Shown: one piece after another, positions 1-8,844 of the stretch
How positions within the stretch are numbered: the stretch's first letter is position 1
Layout: every line of letters begins with the position of its first letter
Assembly (NCBI GenBank): GCA_019429045.1
Contig: JAHYJL010000009.1
Coordinates: 1 to 38,189 of the forward strand
Length of the DNA stretch: 38,189 nt
Direction: 5' to 3'
Source of the DNA: Bacteroidales bacterium
GTDB taxonomy: Bacteria > Bacteroidota > Bacteroidia > Bacteroidales > JAGOPY01
The notes under the pieces: generated by a model
The model's input: the letters and a program-made list of their open reading frames with translations, nothing else
What the model was told of the DNA's origin: nothing
The model's database searches: none
Translations under genes and position numbers: made by a program

Positions 1-1678
1 GGCCTTTTCCATTGAATATGACGGAATAATTACCCGGGGATTGATTTGATGTATGCCATTCTTTTATTATGTTTCCTTTAATATCCATTATTGTAATGGT
101 AACATCACAGGTTTCAGCCAGCGAATAAATAATCTGAGTCTTATCCCTGAATGGGTTGGGGAAATTGAAGAATAATCCCGACGTATCGTAAGGTGGGAAT
201 ATGACGCTTGATTCAAACACTGGTTTGTCATCAAGCAAAATCTGTGAAAAATTTAAGTTATCGTAAGTAGAATCAGGGGAGGGCATTTGATCGGAGTCAT
301 TATCCAGTCCTATTTTCAATAAGAAAAAATCCTCATTCCCCACAGAAGTAAGTTCAATGTTATTGAATGAAACGGTTCCGGAAAAGCTACCCGTGTAATA
401 AATCTGATTTATATCGGGCATCACTGCGGAAAGCACTTTCGGGTTATAATCATCTCCCAGCAGGAAAACTTCCGACATGTTTCCGGAGATCTCATAACTG
501 GCCAGTTTGGTATTTTGATGAGCGTTGACGGTTTTTAAATCAGTAGCCATCAATATTTTCTGTCCGACAGGCAACCATGCATCGAAAACAAAATCATTCA
601 TTTCCTGACCGTGCTTTTTATGGTTTTGTAATTTACCATGTTTATTAAAAGTCAGATGAAAGATGTCATCTCCTCCCTCGGCGGTCAATATCACATTGCC
701 TTTATGAACAAGTTCCCCTTTAAATTCACCGGCAACGATCATTTTATTATCACCGCCAAGCGTTATACGTTTAACATTGTCATCATGAACACCACCAAAT
801 GATTCAGACCAGATTATTTCGCCTGAATTGCTCATTTTCATGATGAAGCCGTCTGTTTTGCCTTCACTTATTATGAATGTTTGGTTATCAATATAAACCG
901 TATCCGTAAAATTGCCGGCGATATAATATCCGTTTTGCTGGTCGACAATAATGTCCTTGATAACTATTTCCCCGTTGTTATTCAATGTTTTTAACCAGAT
1001 CAAATCACCTTCGGATGACCATAGAGCAACGAATCCGTCGTAATTGTTTTGAGAAAAGTTGACCGTTGAATTTTCACCGGGGAAAACAATGGAATGGGAG
1101 TAAAAGCCGCATGACAGGAGATTTCCCATCATGTCGGTGAACATCGACAGGCACTGTTGGGTTCCTCTCCCGGAGATTTGGTTAATCCACATTAAATTGC
1201 CCAACGAATCAAATTTAGCAATGAAGCTGTCAATAAAATCCTCTGCAATCAGGGTGTCACAGGTGGAAAAAAACAGTGAATCCTGGAATAATCCTGAAAG
1301 AAAAACATCTCCCGTACTGTTAATCATAATGTCTGTCGGGGCATCAGAACCCTTCCCGCCGATATGTTTTGTCCATACCACCTGCCCATTCCGGTTTAGT
1401 TTAGAAAAGAATATATCTTCATATCCATAACCTGCCAGCGAGTCAAATCCACCGTTCGAATGGATGACGATTTCTTTTTCAAACACACCGGCAAAGTAAA
1501 CATTGCCAACCGGATCGGCCATTACTTTTAATCCCCTGTCATCACCGGCGCCGCCAATTTGCAAAGCCCACTGGGGGGAGAGGGGTTGGCTGATAGAGGA
1601 TGTAACCTGAGTAAGAAGCAAAAATAGAGTGAAGCAGAATAGATGAAATCTATTAACCATAATCAAAGATTTTTTCAT
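1..1678 (-). CDS. Secreted beta-propeller/SBBP-like protein with T9SS-type C-terminal sorting domain (3' end runs off window)
   Basis: Reverse-strand reading from ATG at 1678: MKKSLIMVNRFHLFCFTLFLLLTQVTSSISQPLSPQWALQIGGAGDDRGLKVMADPVGNVYFAGVF..., signal peptide plus repeated 'GNVYFAG' style; near the window edge ...AETCDVTITIMDIKGNIIKEWHTSNQSPGNYSVIFNGKG, typical of Por secretion tails. Both readings are in the same frame. Missing from the ORF track because it is truncated. Confidence 0.8.
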   Translation of the reverse strand, partial: MKKSLIMVNRFHLFCFTLFLLLTQVTSSISQPLSPQWALQIGGAGDDRGLKVMADPVGNVYFAGVFEKEIVIHSNGGFDSLAGYGYEDIFFSKLNRNGQVVWTKHIGGKGSDAPTDIMINSTGDVFLSGLFQDSLFFSTCDTLIAEDFIDSFIAKFDSLGNLMWINQISGRGTQQCLSMFTDMMGNLLSCGFYSHSIVFPGENSTVNFSQNNYDGFVALWSSEGDLIWLKTLNNNGEIVIKDIIVDQQNGYYIAGNFTDTVYIDNQTFIISEGKTDGFIMKMSNSGEIIWSESFGGVHDDNVKRITLGGDNKMIVAGEFKGELVHKGNVILTAEGGDDIFHLTFNKHGKLQNHKKHGQEMNDFVFDAWLPVGQKILMATDLKTVNAHQNTKLASYEISGNMSEVFLLGDDYNPKVLSAVMPDINQIYYTGSFSGTVSFNNIELTSVGNEDFFLLKIGLDNDSDQMPSPDSTYDNLNFSQILLDDKPVFESSVIFPPYDTSGLFFNFPNPFRDKTQIIYSLAETCDVTITIMDIKGNIIKEWHTSNQSPGNYSVIFNGKG

Positions 1679-2028
1679 GGTGAATTATTCAAGATTTTAA
1701 TTAGTGTTAATTTTGCCATAATTATACATATATCTATTCAAGATATATTTACTATTGTCAAAAATAGTTTGCAATCGACCAAAATCGTCATATTCGTAAA
1801 ATACAGTTATGCCATTGGATTTGGTCACACTAGTGATGCCTATGAAAGGATCATAAGTATATGACGTAATTAAGGAGTATGGCAGATGTGAGCGTAAGTC
1901 GTTAAAAATCCCGATCAAGTCATTTTCGGATTTTATTTGTAGATCATCAACGCTTAGGTTAATGGTTGCCAATGCTGTTTCAACTTCATCATATGAGGAA
2001 TTTTCTATTACGGCAATTGGCATAGTAT

Positions 2029-2034
2029 AATTAT
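2029..2034. repeat. Target site duplication AATTAT (left copy; right copy 3698-3703)
   Basis: Identical hexamers immediately flanking the CCG...CGG termini of the IS. Confidence 0.9.
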
Positions 2035-3697
2035 CCGTAACTTTTCAAGTTTTAGGCACAGCATTAAATGTTTCCAGTAGTTCCCTTTGTTTTTTAGTCA
2101 TTTCGGTATAGAATACCTGCCCGGTATCGGTTACCACAGCTTTCATTTTTTCCAGTTGCAGGATCATCATTTCAAAGCTGTATTCCTTGAGCAGGCCGGC
2201 ATTTTTGAGGATATTCACCATTTTCATCCGCAACAGCAGGGCCAGCAGACTGATAAACATCAATCCTTTCAGGGTGTCTTCCTTATGTGCATGTGGGGTG
2301 GAAAATTCCAGGTCATTCTTCAGAATATTAAAGCTGCGTTCGATCATTTCTTTCTCCTTATATGCCGCCAGGCAGCTGTCCCAGGATTGTTCACCCTGAC
2401 AAGCAATGATAAACAGGCCTTTTTTATTCAGTCTTCTGGCCACTGCCTTTTCCTTGATCTCTGCGGTGATGCCTTCGGTGGAGATCTTCAGGGTGAAGTA
2501 CCCTTTCAGGTTGCCGATGATGTCCAGGGCACGGGCTTTGGTGTCCTTACCTGGCCGTAACTGGCCAATTTGTTGCTGGATACTGAAAAGACGTTTGTAA
2601 AAGCTGTCTTTCTCCTGCTGCGCCCTGGCAGGATTAAAATAACAATACCCTGCGAGCCGCTGGCTTCCAAGGGTTATATCCACAGGCGTAACAAACAGCA
2701 CCTGGTCATTGAACTTTTGCATGTTCCTGGGTCGTTCAATGGTTCGGGCCAGCCGGCTGATCAAGGCCTGGACGCTGGCATAGCGTTCGGGCACAGCCAG
2801 GATAAACTCGGCCTGGTGCTCCAGGAGCAGTTCAATGTTTTCAATGCTGAAAAACCCCCGGTCAAGGACCAGGGTAAAATCTTTTACCCCCAGCACTTTT
2901 AGCTTTTTCACCGTGTTGCGCAGGGTCTTCACATCGCTGATGCTTCCCGGATAAATCTCATACCCCAACGGAATACCTTCCTGTTTGTCTATGATCATGG
3001 AAAGATTTACCTGGGGCAGATCAAGGTGATCCCGGTTGTACCCCCATTCCAGAAGCTTGATCAGCTCACTGTAGGATGACACCGAGGTAATATCATACAG
3101 CAAGGTTCGTTTGCTCTTGAGCTGACGGATCAGGTATTCGGCCAGTCGATCCTGTAACCTGCCTTGTCCAATGGCAGTGAGCAGCCTGCTGATACTTGCC
3201 GGGCTCAGGGGAAGGTCTCGGGAAAGATAATACATCCATGAGCCCTCATACCAGTTGGAAACATGCTGCAGGGACAATCCCCTGAACAGCCGGGCCATGC
3301 ACAGGGTCATCACCACCTGGGCCTGCACCTTGCCCAATTCCCCGGATAAAAATTTATCGAGCCGGTAGTGTTTGATGATTTGTTGCACGGGAAGGAACTC
3401 ACCATAGGAAAATACGTCTTTTAATTTCCGGTCACGCACCCTGACTACCTTATCTTCCTGTTTCTTACCGAGATAGCGACTCTTCTGCCTGACTTTCTTG
3501 GTTTCGGGATCATAATAGGGGGTGATTTCATACACATACTCAATTCCGTTAATGATTTTGATACGTCGAAAGGATTTCATGGAATGCCTATTTAGGCACA
3601 AATATACTCATCCAATTACCTCTTTACAACCAATAACTATCAGATGTTTTCAACAATTTATTGTGAATAGCTGTGCCTAAATGATGAAAAGTTTCGG
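2035..3697 (-). mobile_element. IS1634-like insertion sequence, 1663 bp, 28-bp imperfect terminal inverted repeats, 6-bp TSD
   Basis: IRL CCGTAACTTTTCAAGTTTTAGGCACAGC (2035-2062) against reverse complement of IRR (3670-3697) CCGAAACTTTTCATCATTTAGGCACAGC, 24/28 identical; flanked by AATTAT at 2029-2034 and 3698-3703; encodes one DDE transposase. Confidence 0.93.
2045..3580 (-). CDS. IS1634-family (IS4-like DDE) transposase
   Basis: ORF with ...LLYDITSVSSYSE..., ...FTLVLDRGFFSIENI..., ...YKEKEMIERSFNILKNDLEF... DDE motifs. The tracked ORF start at 3601 is a TTG; the ATG at 3580 (MKSFRRIKIINGIEYVYEITPYYDPETKKVRQKSRYLG) is more likely because a TATATTTG box lies at 3599-3606. Confidence 0.88.
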   Translation of the reverse strand: MKSFRRIKIINGIEYVYEITPYYDPETKKVRQKSRYLGKKQEDKVVRVRDRKLKDVFSYGEFLPVQQIIKHYRLDKFLSGELGKVQAQVVMTLCMARLFRGLSLQHVSNWYEGSWMYYLSRDLPLSPASISRLLTAIGQGRLQDRLAEYLIRQLKSKRTLLYDITSVSSYSELIKLLEWGYNRDHLDLPQVNLSMIIDKQEGIPLGYEIYPGSISDVKTLRNTVKKLKVLGVKDFTLVLDRGFFSIENIELLLEHQAEFILAVPERYASVQALISRLARTIERPRNMQKFNDQVLFVTPVDITLGSQRLAGYCYFNPARAQQEKDSFYKRLFSIQQQIGQLRPGKDTKARALDIIGNLKGYFTLKISTEGITAEIKEKAVARRLNKKGLFIIACQGEQSWDSCLAAYKEKEMIERSFNILKNDLEFSTPHAHKEDTLKGLMFISLLALLLRMKMVNILKNAGLLKEYSFEMMILQLEKMKAVVTDTGQVFYTEMTKKQRELLETFNAVPKT

Positions 3698-6600
3698 AAT
3701 TATATCCCCAGAGGTAAGATATAGGAGTCCCAATGCCTTTGGGCGTTATCTGAATTATATTCAAATGATCATCATAATAATCATATTGAATTTCTTTATT
3801 AAATGTATTATGCTCGAAATCAAAATTTTCAGCTGTTGAAACAACAGGAACATTGACGGTAATCAAGGTATCCCCATCTAATATTTCTATTTCTTTTACC
3901 TGTAATGAATATTTCAGGTGTTCAACTTTTACAGTGTCATTCCCTATAAGATAAGATTCCTTATCCAGATAAGTACTTAAATTATGCATTAATGCCAGTA
4001 TAACATTGCCCCGTTGATTATCATCAATTGCATTATCAAGTTGATTCCATAAACAACTATCATAATCAAACAGGCATGATAAATAACTATTTTTTGCATC
4101 AGAAATGCAAAGAAGGTTAAAGCAGGAATTTGTATCCAGACACTCATAATATCCGCTGTCAGATAGACATTCTTGATATTCAATGATATAATCTTGAATA
4201 CAATAATTTATAAATCTTTTTTTCCAGCATAGAACCTGTAATTTATTACAACAAACATCACGAGCATTTGCCAGTTTGGTAATCAGTTCACTGAGACAAG
4301 AACTGTAAATATTTTGACATCCAGTGTATCCCATGCTACATCCGCCAAAATATGATAGCTCACAATCTTCTACATCTGAAATGAAATCCTTAAGACAATG
4401 ATTCTTGCAATCAATATGGTCCAACGGATATTTATATTTTATCATTGACATTTTGCCATCAGATCGATTGCTGATAACTCTATTAGGACCAAAATGGTAG
4501 AGGCTGTCATAATATAATGTATCTGTAGTGACAATCTTTTCCCCATCAAAGTACTCTGTTGTTTTATTGATTTTTTTTCTCAAAACTATGGGGCTGATCC
4601 AGTAATTTCTAAAAATAAAATCATCTTTATGAAAGGGAGGACTAACAGTTGGCCCCCGGGTTTGCTTTCTGAACGCCTGAAACCCGGCAACTGTTTCTCG
4701 ACGATTCATATCTATCTCGTATTTGAATTCTATTGATTTTATTGTATCATCTTTAGATGAATAGAAATACTCCTTGATTAAATTTGACCTGAGATATTGA
4801 TTACTTACTTTTGGTGGATAAGGAGGTCCGCTTTTAGGGGGGTCTGATATTTCGTAGAAGTAACTTTCAACTTTTCCGTTATTCTCCAATTGTGTCCCAA
4901 AATACTCTACGACTTTTGAGTAAGATACTATATTTGATGACAATCCCAATCCTGCGTAAGGATAAGAGAATGCTAAAACCTGAGGGTATTCCAGAATTGG
5001 CGACTCCGGGTTATTAGGATCTGAGCGCCTAATTGATTTAGCATGTTGTGTGAAATAAGATAGGTCCTCATTAAAAGTTAAAGTGCCACCTGTTGCATAA
5101 TCATATGATCTGGTACTCAATAAACCGGTAATTGAATCGAAATTTTCAGTTCTTTTTATTCGTAGCCCCCCTGTTAAAAACTCTCTCTTAATTGTTAATT
5201 TTTCTGGATCATAATATCTAAAAGATATACTTACAGCTAATTTTGTTGAGTCTTTTGATGTTTCCAATATTCTTAAAGATAATTCCAATGGTGGTTTGAA
5301 AGATTCGATATTCGAATTTATTGAATATGTGCAAGGTGAAATCGTAGGTAAGGCAGATCCATAAGATATTTCGTTAGCATCGGTTATTTCATAATCACCA
5401 TCGCACATGTCGTTTTGCGCATTACAATCACAATGACTATGACCAAATATAGATGCCGATATATTAATGTCGTAATACTCATATTCCGGATTTAGGTTTA
5501 TGTTGATCAATGTATCTTTGAATTTTCCTGAAATTTGATATGTTAACAAACTATCTGTTGAAACTTCATAAATGGTTGGGTGTCTTTGACAAGTGTTGTT
5601 TTCAAAATAAAATTTTGTCCATCCACCAGTTGGATAAGTTATTCGATCCAATATGCCTGCTTTTGTGTAAGCAGAGTCGGGTTCCCGGTTGGCGCCACTA
5701 CCAAGTAATTGATTGCCAATTTTGAAATAAGGAATTAAACTGAAGTTTGGTTTGTTATTAAAATATCCCCAATGATCTATCGCAAAAGAGTTACAGGGTG
5801 GTAGTTGTGTTTCATTGTATGAAAATGTATGGATTTTACAGTTGCCTTCTCCACGGCCTTTCTCTTTTAAAGCCAATAATTTAAGACGTTTGCAGTTTGT
5901 TTCCTCCGGATTATACCATCCATATTCGAATTCAAACACCTTGTTTTTGAAAACGATAGAATCAATTTTTGGAAGAAACTCCTGAGAAATGGATGAAAAA
6001 AAATGAACAGTATCATTTTCAAATTCAATTTTGGAGATGGTCTTCAAATTTATATTCATTGATGTCCCATGAGAATTATTGCTTACATGGTAAAAGTTAA
6101 TGTTGTTTGGATGACTTTCATATAATATGTTATATGTATCAATATTGTCTTTATCGTAAGCATGGTCAGTATACTTAAATGATATATGCGAATTACTAAA
6201 AGGATTATAAATTTTTGAAAGGTAAAAACTTGAAGTGTATTTGGAGGGATTATCACTTGTTGACCAGTAGATTGTTCTTTCCGTAAAACCACCTTCGCCA
6301 ATATTCCCGAAATAATATTGAACTCCTTGTTGATCAGTGATTAGAAAACCTGTAATCCCATTTAAGGTGTTGAAAATTGTATCATAAACAGGTAGTATTG
6401 ATAGATCAGAATATGGGATTAACACCGGGTAACCATGATTCCCAAAAATAAAGCTTCCGCTGTTATGTCCTGCATTATAATAGAACAAATCAGGTTCATA
6501 ATCTATTTTTCCATTTGACAATTCATTTAATTTCATATATATATATTCAGCATATGAAGGTACATTAAAATCCTGTTCAACCCATGTTTCTCTTGGAATA

Positions 6601-7154
6601 TTCAAAGCGTTTGCTAAAAATCCGACACTACTTCCATCATCAGGCATTCCGCGCATAACTCTTGTGATTACACCACCAGCATGAAGCGACCATCCCAACC
6701 CCACAAATGAAGATTCATCTGAGACTTTGATTCCACCAGCATGATATGATAGTGCAATCTGAATATCCATTCCGCTTTCCGTCAAATTTAAAAGTGGAAT
6801 CGAAATTTTTGGAATTCCTGTCGATTTATCTACCATAACTTCACCATACTTACCCAAAGAAGCGGCATTCGGAGATGGTGGGACTGAAACGGTATTATAC
6901 CAAATTTTTTGGTCTTCTTCCTGTGCTATGATGTAAAGGCTTGATAAGACAGAAATTGTTAAAGTAATACAGCAAATTATTAACTTTCTCATAATATGAC
7001 ATATTAACTATATTATACAAATAACTTTACAGCAATTACTTTTAAGCATCGCTTTGGCTCTGCTTACATCACTGATTATACTATTAGTGGTTTAATCTTC
7101 ATCAGCCGGGTTTTTTTCCGGCGATAAAAATGCAACCCGGTTAAATCAAATCCA

Positions 7155-7196
7155 TAGCAGAAAACCACTAGAAAAAAAATTATTGGTTTTCTGCTA
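7155..7196. repeat. Perfect 13-bp inverted repeat (tagcagaaaacca / tggttttctgcta) with 16-nt loop
   Basis: Direct reading of 7155-7167 and 7184-7196. Confidence 0.85.
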
Positions 7197-7233
7197 CTTA
7201 GATTCAGGGTAAGAATTATCACAGGAGTTCGCC

Positions 7234-7242
7234 TACCTTTGC
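7234..7242 (+). promoter_or_regulatory. Bacteroidota -7 box (TACCTTTGC) for hemW
   Basis: TAnnTTTG consensus 13 bp before ATG 7255. Confidence 0.6.
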
Positions 7243-7254
7243 AGTTACATTACC

Positions 7255-8391
7255 ATGGCTGGCATTTACGTCCATATCCCCTTTTGCCGGCAGAAATGCC
7301 ATTACTGCAATTTTTTCTCCGTTGCGACCAAACGCGGACGGGATACTTTTACCGATGCCCTGCTGAGAGAGGCGGAAATGCAGCGCGATTACCTGGCGGG
7401 AGAAAAGATAGAGACGATTTATTTCGGCGGAGGGACTCCATCCCTGTTGAAAACGGAGGATCTGACCAGGATTTTCGATGTCATCTACAGCCTTTTTCCG
7501 GTCGATAATGAAGCGGAGATCACGCTGGAGACCAACCCGGACGACCTCACCGAAGAAAAAGCACGGGAATGGAAAGATACCCCCGTCAACCGCCTGAGCA
7601 TTGGCATACAATCCTTCTTCGACGACGATCTGGCTTATCTGAACAGGGTGCATAACGCCGCCCAGGCGCGGCAATCCGTTGAAAATGCTCGCGAGGCCGG
7701 GTTCAGGAACCTGACCATCGACCTGATCTACGGCATTCCCACCCTGACGAAAAAGAAATGGCGGCAAAACCTGGAATTGTTCTTTTCCCTGGACATTCCC
7801 CACCTGTCGGCCTATGCGCTGACTGTCGAAGAAAAAACCCCTCTTTGGGCGCTGATCAGAAAAGGGCGTTATACCCCGGTGGATGAGCGGCAATCGGTTG
7901 CCCACTTCCGGACGCTCCTCGAAATAGCCGCAAAGAACGGCTTTATCCATTACGAGATCTCCAATTTCAGCCGCCCCGGCTTTTATTCCCGGCACAACAG
8001 CCTGTACTGGCTGGGGGGGCATTACCTGGGCCTGGGCCCCTCGGCCCATTCTTATAACGGCGTGTCACGCCAGTGGAACGTTTCCCGGCTCGACGGTTAC
8101 CTGCAGCTTTCCGGGCACCAGACGGTAGTGGAAGAGAAAGAGATACTGACGCCGGAGCAACGCTACAACGAGTATGTGATGACCTCCCTGCGGACGGTCT
8201 GGGGATGCGATACGGAACACATCGCCAATGTTTTCGGGGAGGCCCGGCGCGACTTTTTCCTGGAAAACGCCCGTCCATTTACCGAAAAAAATCACCTTTA
8301 CCAGGAGGGAACGCGGTTTTTCCTGACGGACGAGGGTAAGCTGTTTGCCGACGGGATCGCGGCGGCGTTGTTTACTGAAGTTGAACCGTGA
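7255..8391 (+). CDS. hemW: HemW-like radical SAM protein (heme chaperone / coproporphyrinogen III oxidase-like)
   Basis: MAGIYVHIPFCRQKCHYCNFFS with CxxxCxxC motif; IYFGGGTPSLL; NRLSIGIQSF; full length 378 aa. Confidence 0.93.
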   Translation: MAGIYVHIPFCRQKCHYCNFFSVATKRGRDTFTDALLREAEMQRDYLAGEKIETIYFGGGTPSLLKTEDLTRIFDVIYSLFPVDNEAEITLETNPDDLTEEKAREWKDTPVNRLSIGIQSFFDDDLAYLNRVHNAAQARQSVENAREAGFRNLTIDLIYGIPTLTKKKWRQNLELFFSLDIPHLSAYALTVEEKTPLWALIRKGRYTPVDERQSVAHFRTLLEIAAKNGFIHYEISNFSRPGFYSRHNSLYWLGGHYLGLGPSAHSYNGVSRQWNVSRLDGYLQLSGHQTVVEEKEILTPEQRYNEYVMTSLRTVWGCDTEHIANVFGEARRDFFLENARPFTEKNHLYQEGTRFFLTDEGKLFADGIAAALFTEVEP

Positions 8392-8765
8392 GTTTCACCG
8401 GCTGGTGGTCAGCCCATTCGAAAGCCAGGTCGGTGGTTTTGACTTCCAGCACTTCCATCTGCTGCCGCCGCTGGCGCCCGTCGTCGAACGGCTCGTTGTG
8501 CGTGTTGATCAGTACCGGGCCTGGTCATCTTTCCGCCATCGTAGAAAAAATCGCTCTCCGCTCCAAGGCCGAAATAACCGATGTTCCAGCTGACAAAAGA
8601 AAAAACACTGTCATCCCGGACGGGTCCCGTGGTTTTTCCCGACATGACGGCATTTTCAATCTTATCAGGCCGGTATGCAATGGACGTGGCCAGCAGCAGC
8701 AGCGCCAGTATCAGGCCAATAATGCCAAAAAAAATCCCTGAAAAAATTTTGAAAGCTTTTCTCAT
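8372..8765 (-). pseudogene. Endonuclease/exonuclease/phosphatase (EEP) family protein remnant with internal deletions
   Basis: N-terminus MRKAFKIFSGIFFGIIGLILALLLLATSIAYRPDKIENAV...DSVFSFVSWNIGYFGLGAESDFFYDGGKMTRP, then a frame shift into LINTHNEPFDDGRQRRQMEVL joined directly to EVKTTDLAFEWADHQPVKLTVQLQ*. These are N-terminal, mid and C-terminal EEP segments with the central domain absent. Confidence 0.75.
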
Positions 8766-8787
8766 GACAGCAGGGGCGGTTTTTAGA

Positions 8788-8805
8788 ATTGATAAAATTA
8801 TCAAT
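8788..8805. promoter_or_regulatory. Palindrome ATTGATAA-AA-TTATCAAT, possible operator upstream of the GH3-like gene
   Basis: Perfect 8-bp arms, 8 bp upstream of the TACTTTTG box. Confidence 0.45.
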
Positions 8806-8812
8806 ATTTTTT

Positions 8813-8820
8813 TACTTTTG
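8813..8820 (+). promoter_or_regulatory. -7 box TACTTTTG for the GH3-like gene
   Basis: TAnnTTTG consensus 25 bp before ATG 8845. Confidence 0.55.
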
Positions 8821-8844
8821 TTTGACCATTTTACCATTCATCAA

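Larger units (their letters stand above)
1697..6992 (-). pseudogene. Secreted RHS/YD-repeat protein, disrupted by IS insertion (5' part 3698-6992, 3' part 1697-2028)
   Basis: 5' ORF: MRKLIICCITLTISVLSSLYIIAQEEDQKIWYNTVSVPPSPNAASLGKYGEVMVDKSTGIPKISIPLL...; 3' ORF: ...PIAVIENSSYDEVETAL...YTYDPFIGITSVTKSNGITVFYEYDDFGRLQTIFDNSKYILNRYMYNYGK. Removing the IS and one TSD copy joins them in frame as ...SYLWGYNYTMPIAVIENSSYDEV... (3627 nt, 1208 aa). Confidence 0.9.

Noticed and set aside
1697-6992. RHS polymorphic toxin with C-terminal toxin domain
   Set aside because: The reconstructed C-terminus ends right after the YD-repeat region (YMYNYGKINTN*) with no toxin module or immunity gene visible.
7219-8049. 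276-aa minus-strand ORF opposite hemW
   Set aside because: Shadow ORF: lacks family motifs and lies wholly opposite a well-supported HemW reading frame.
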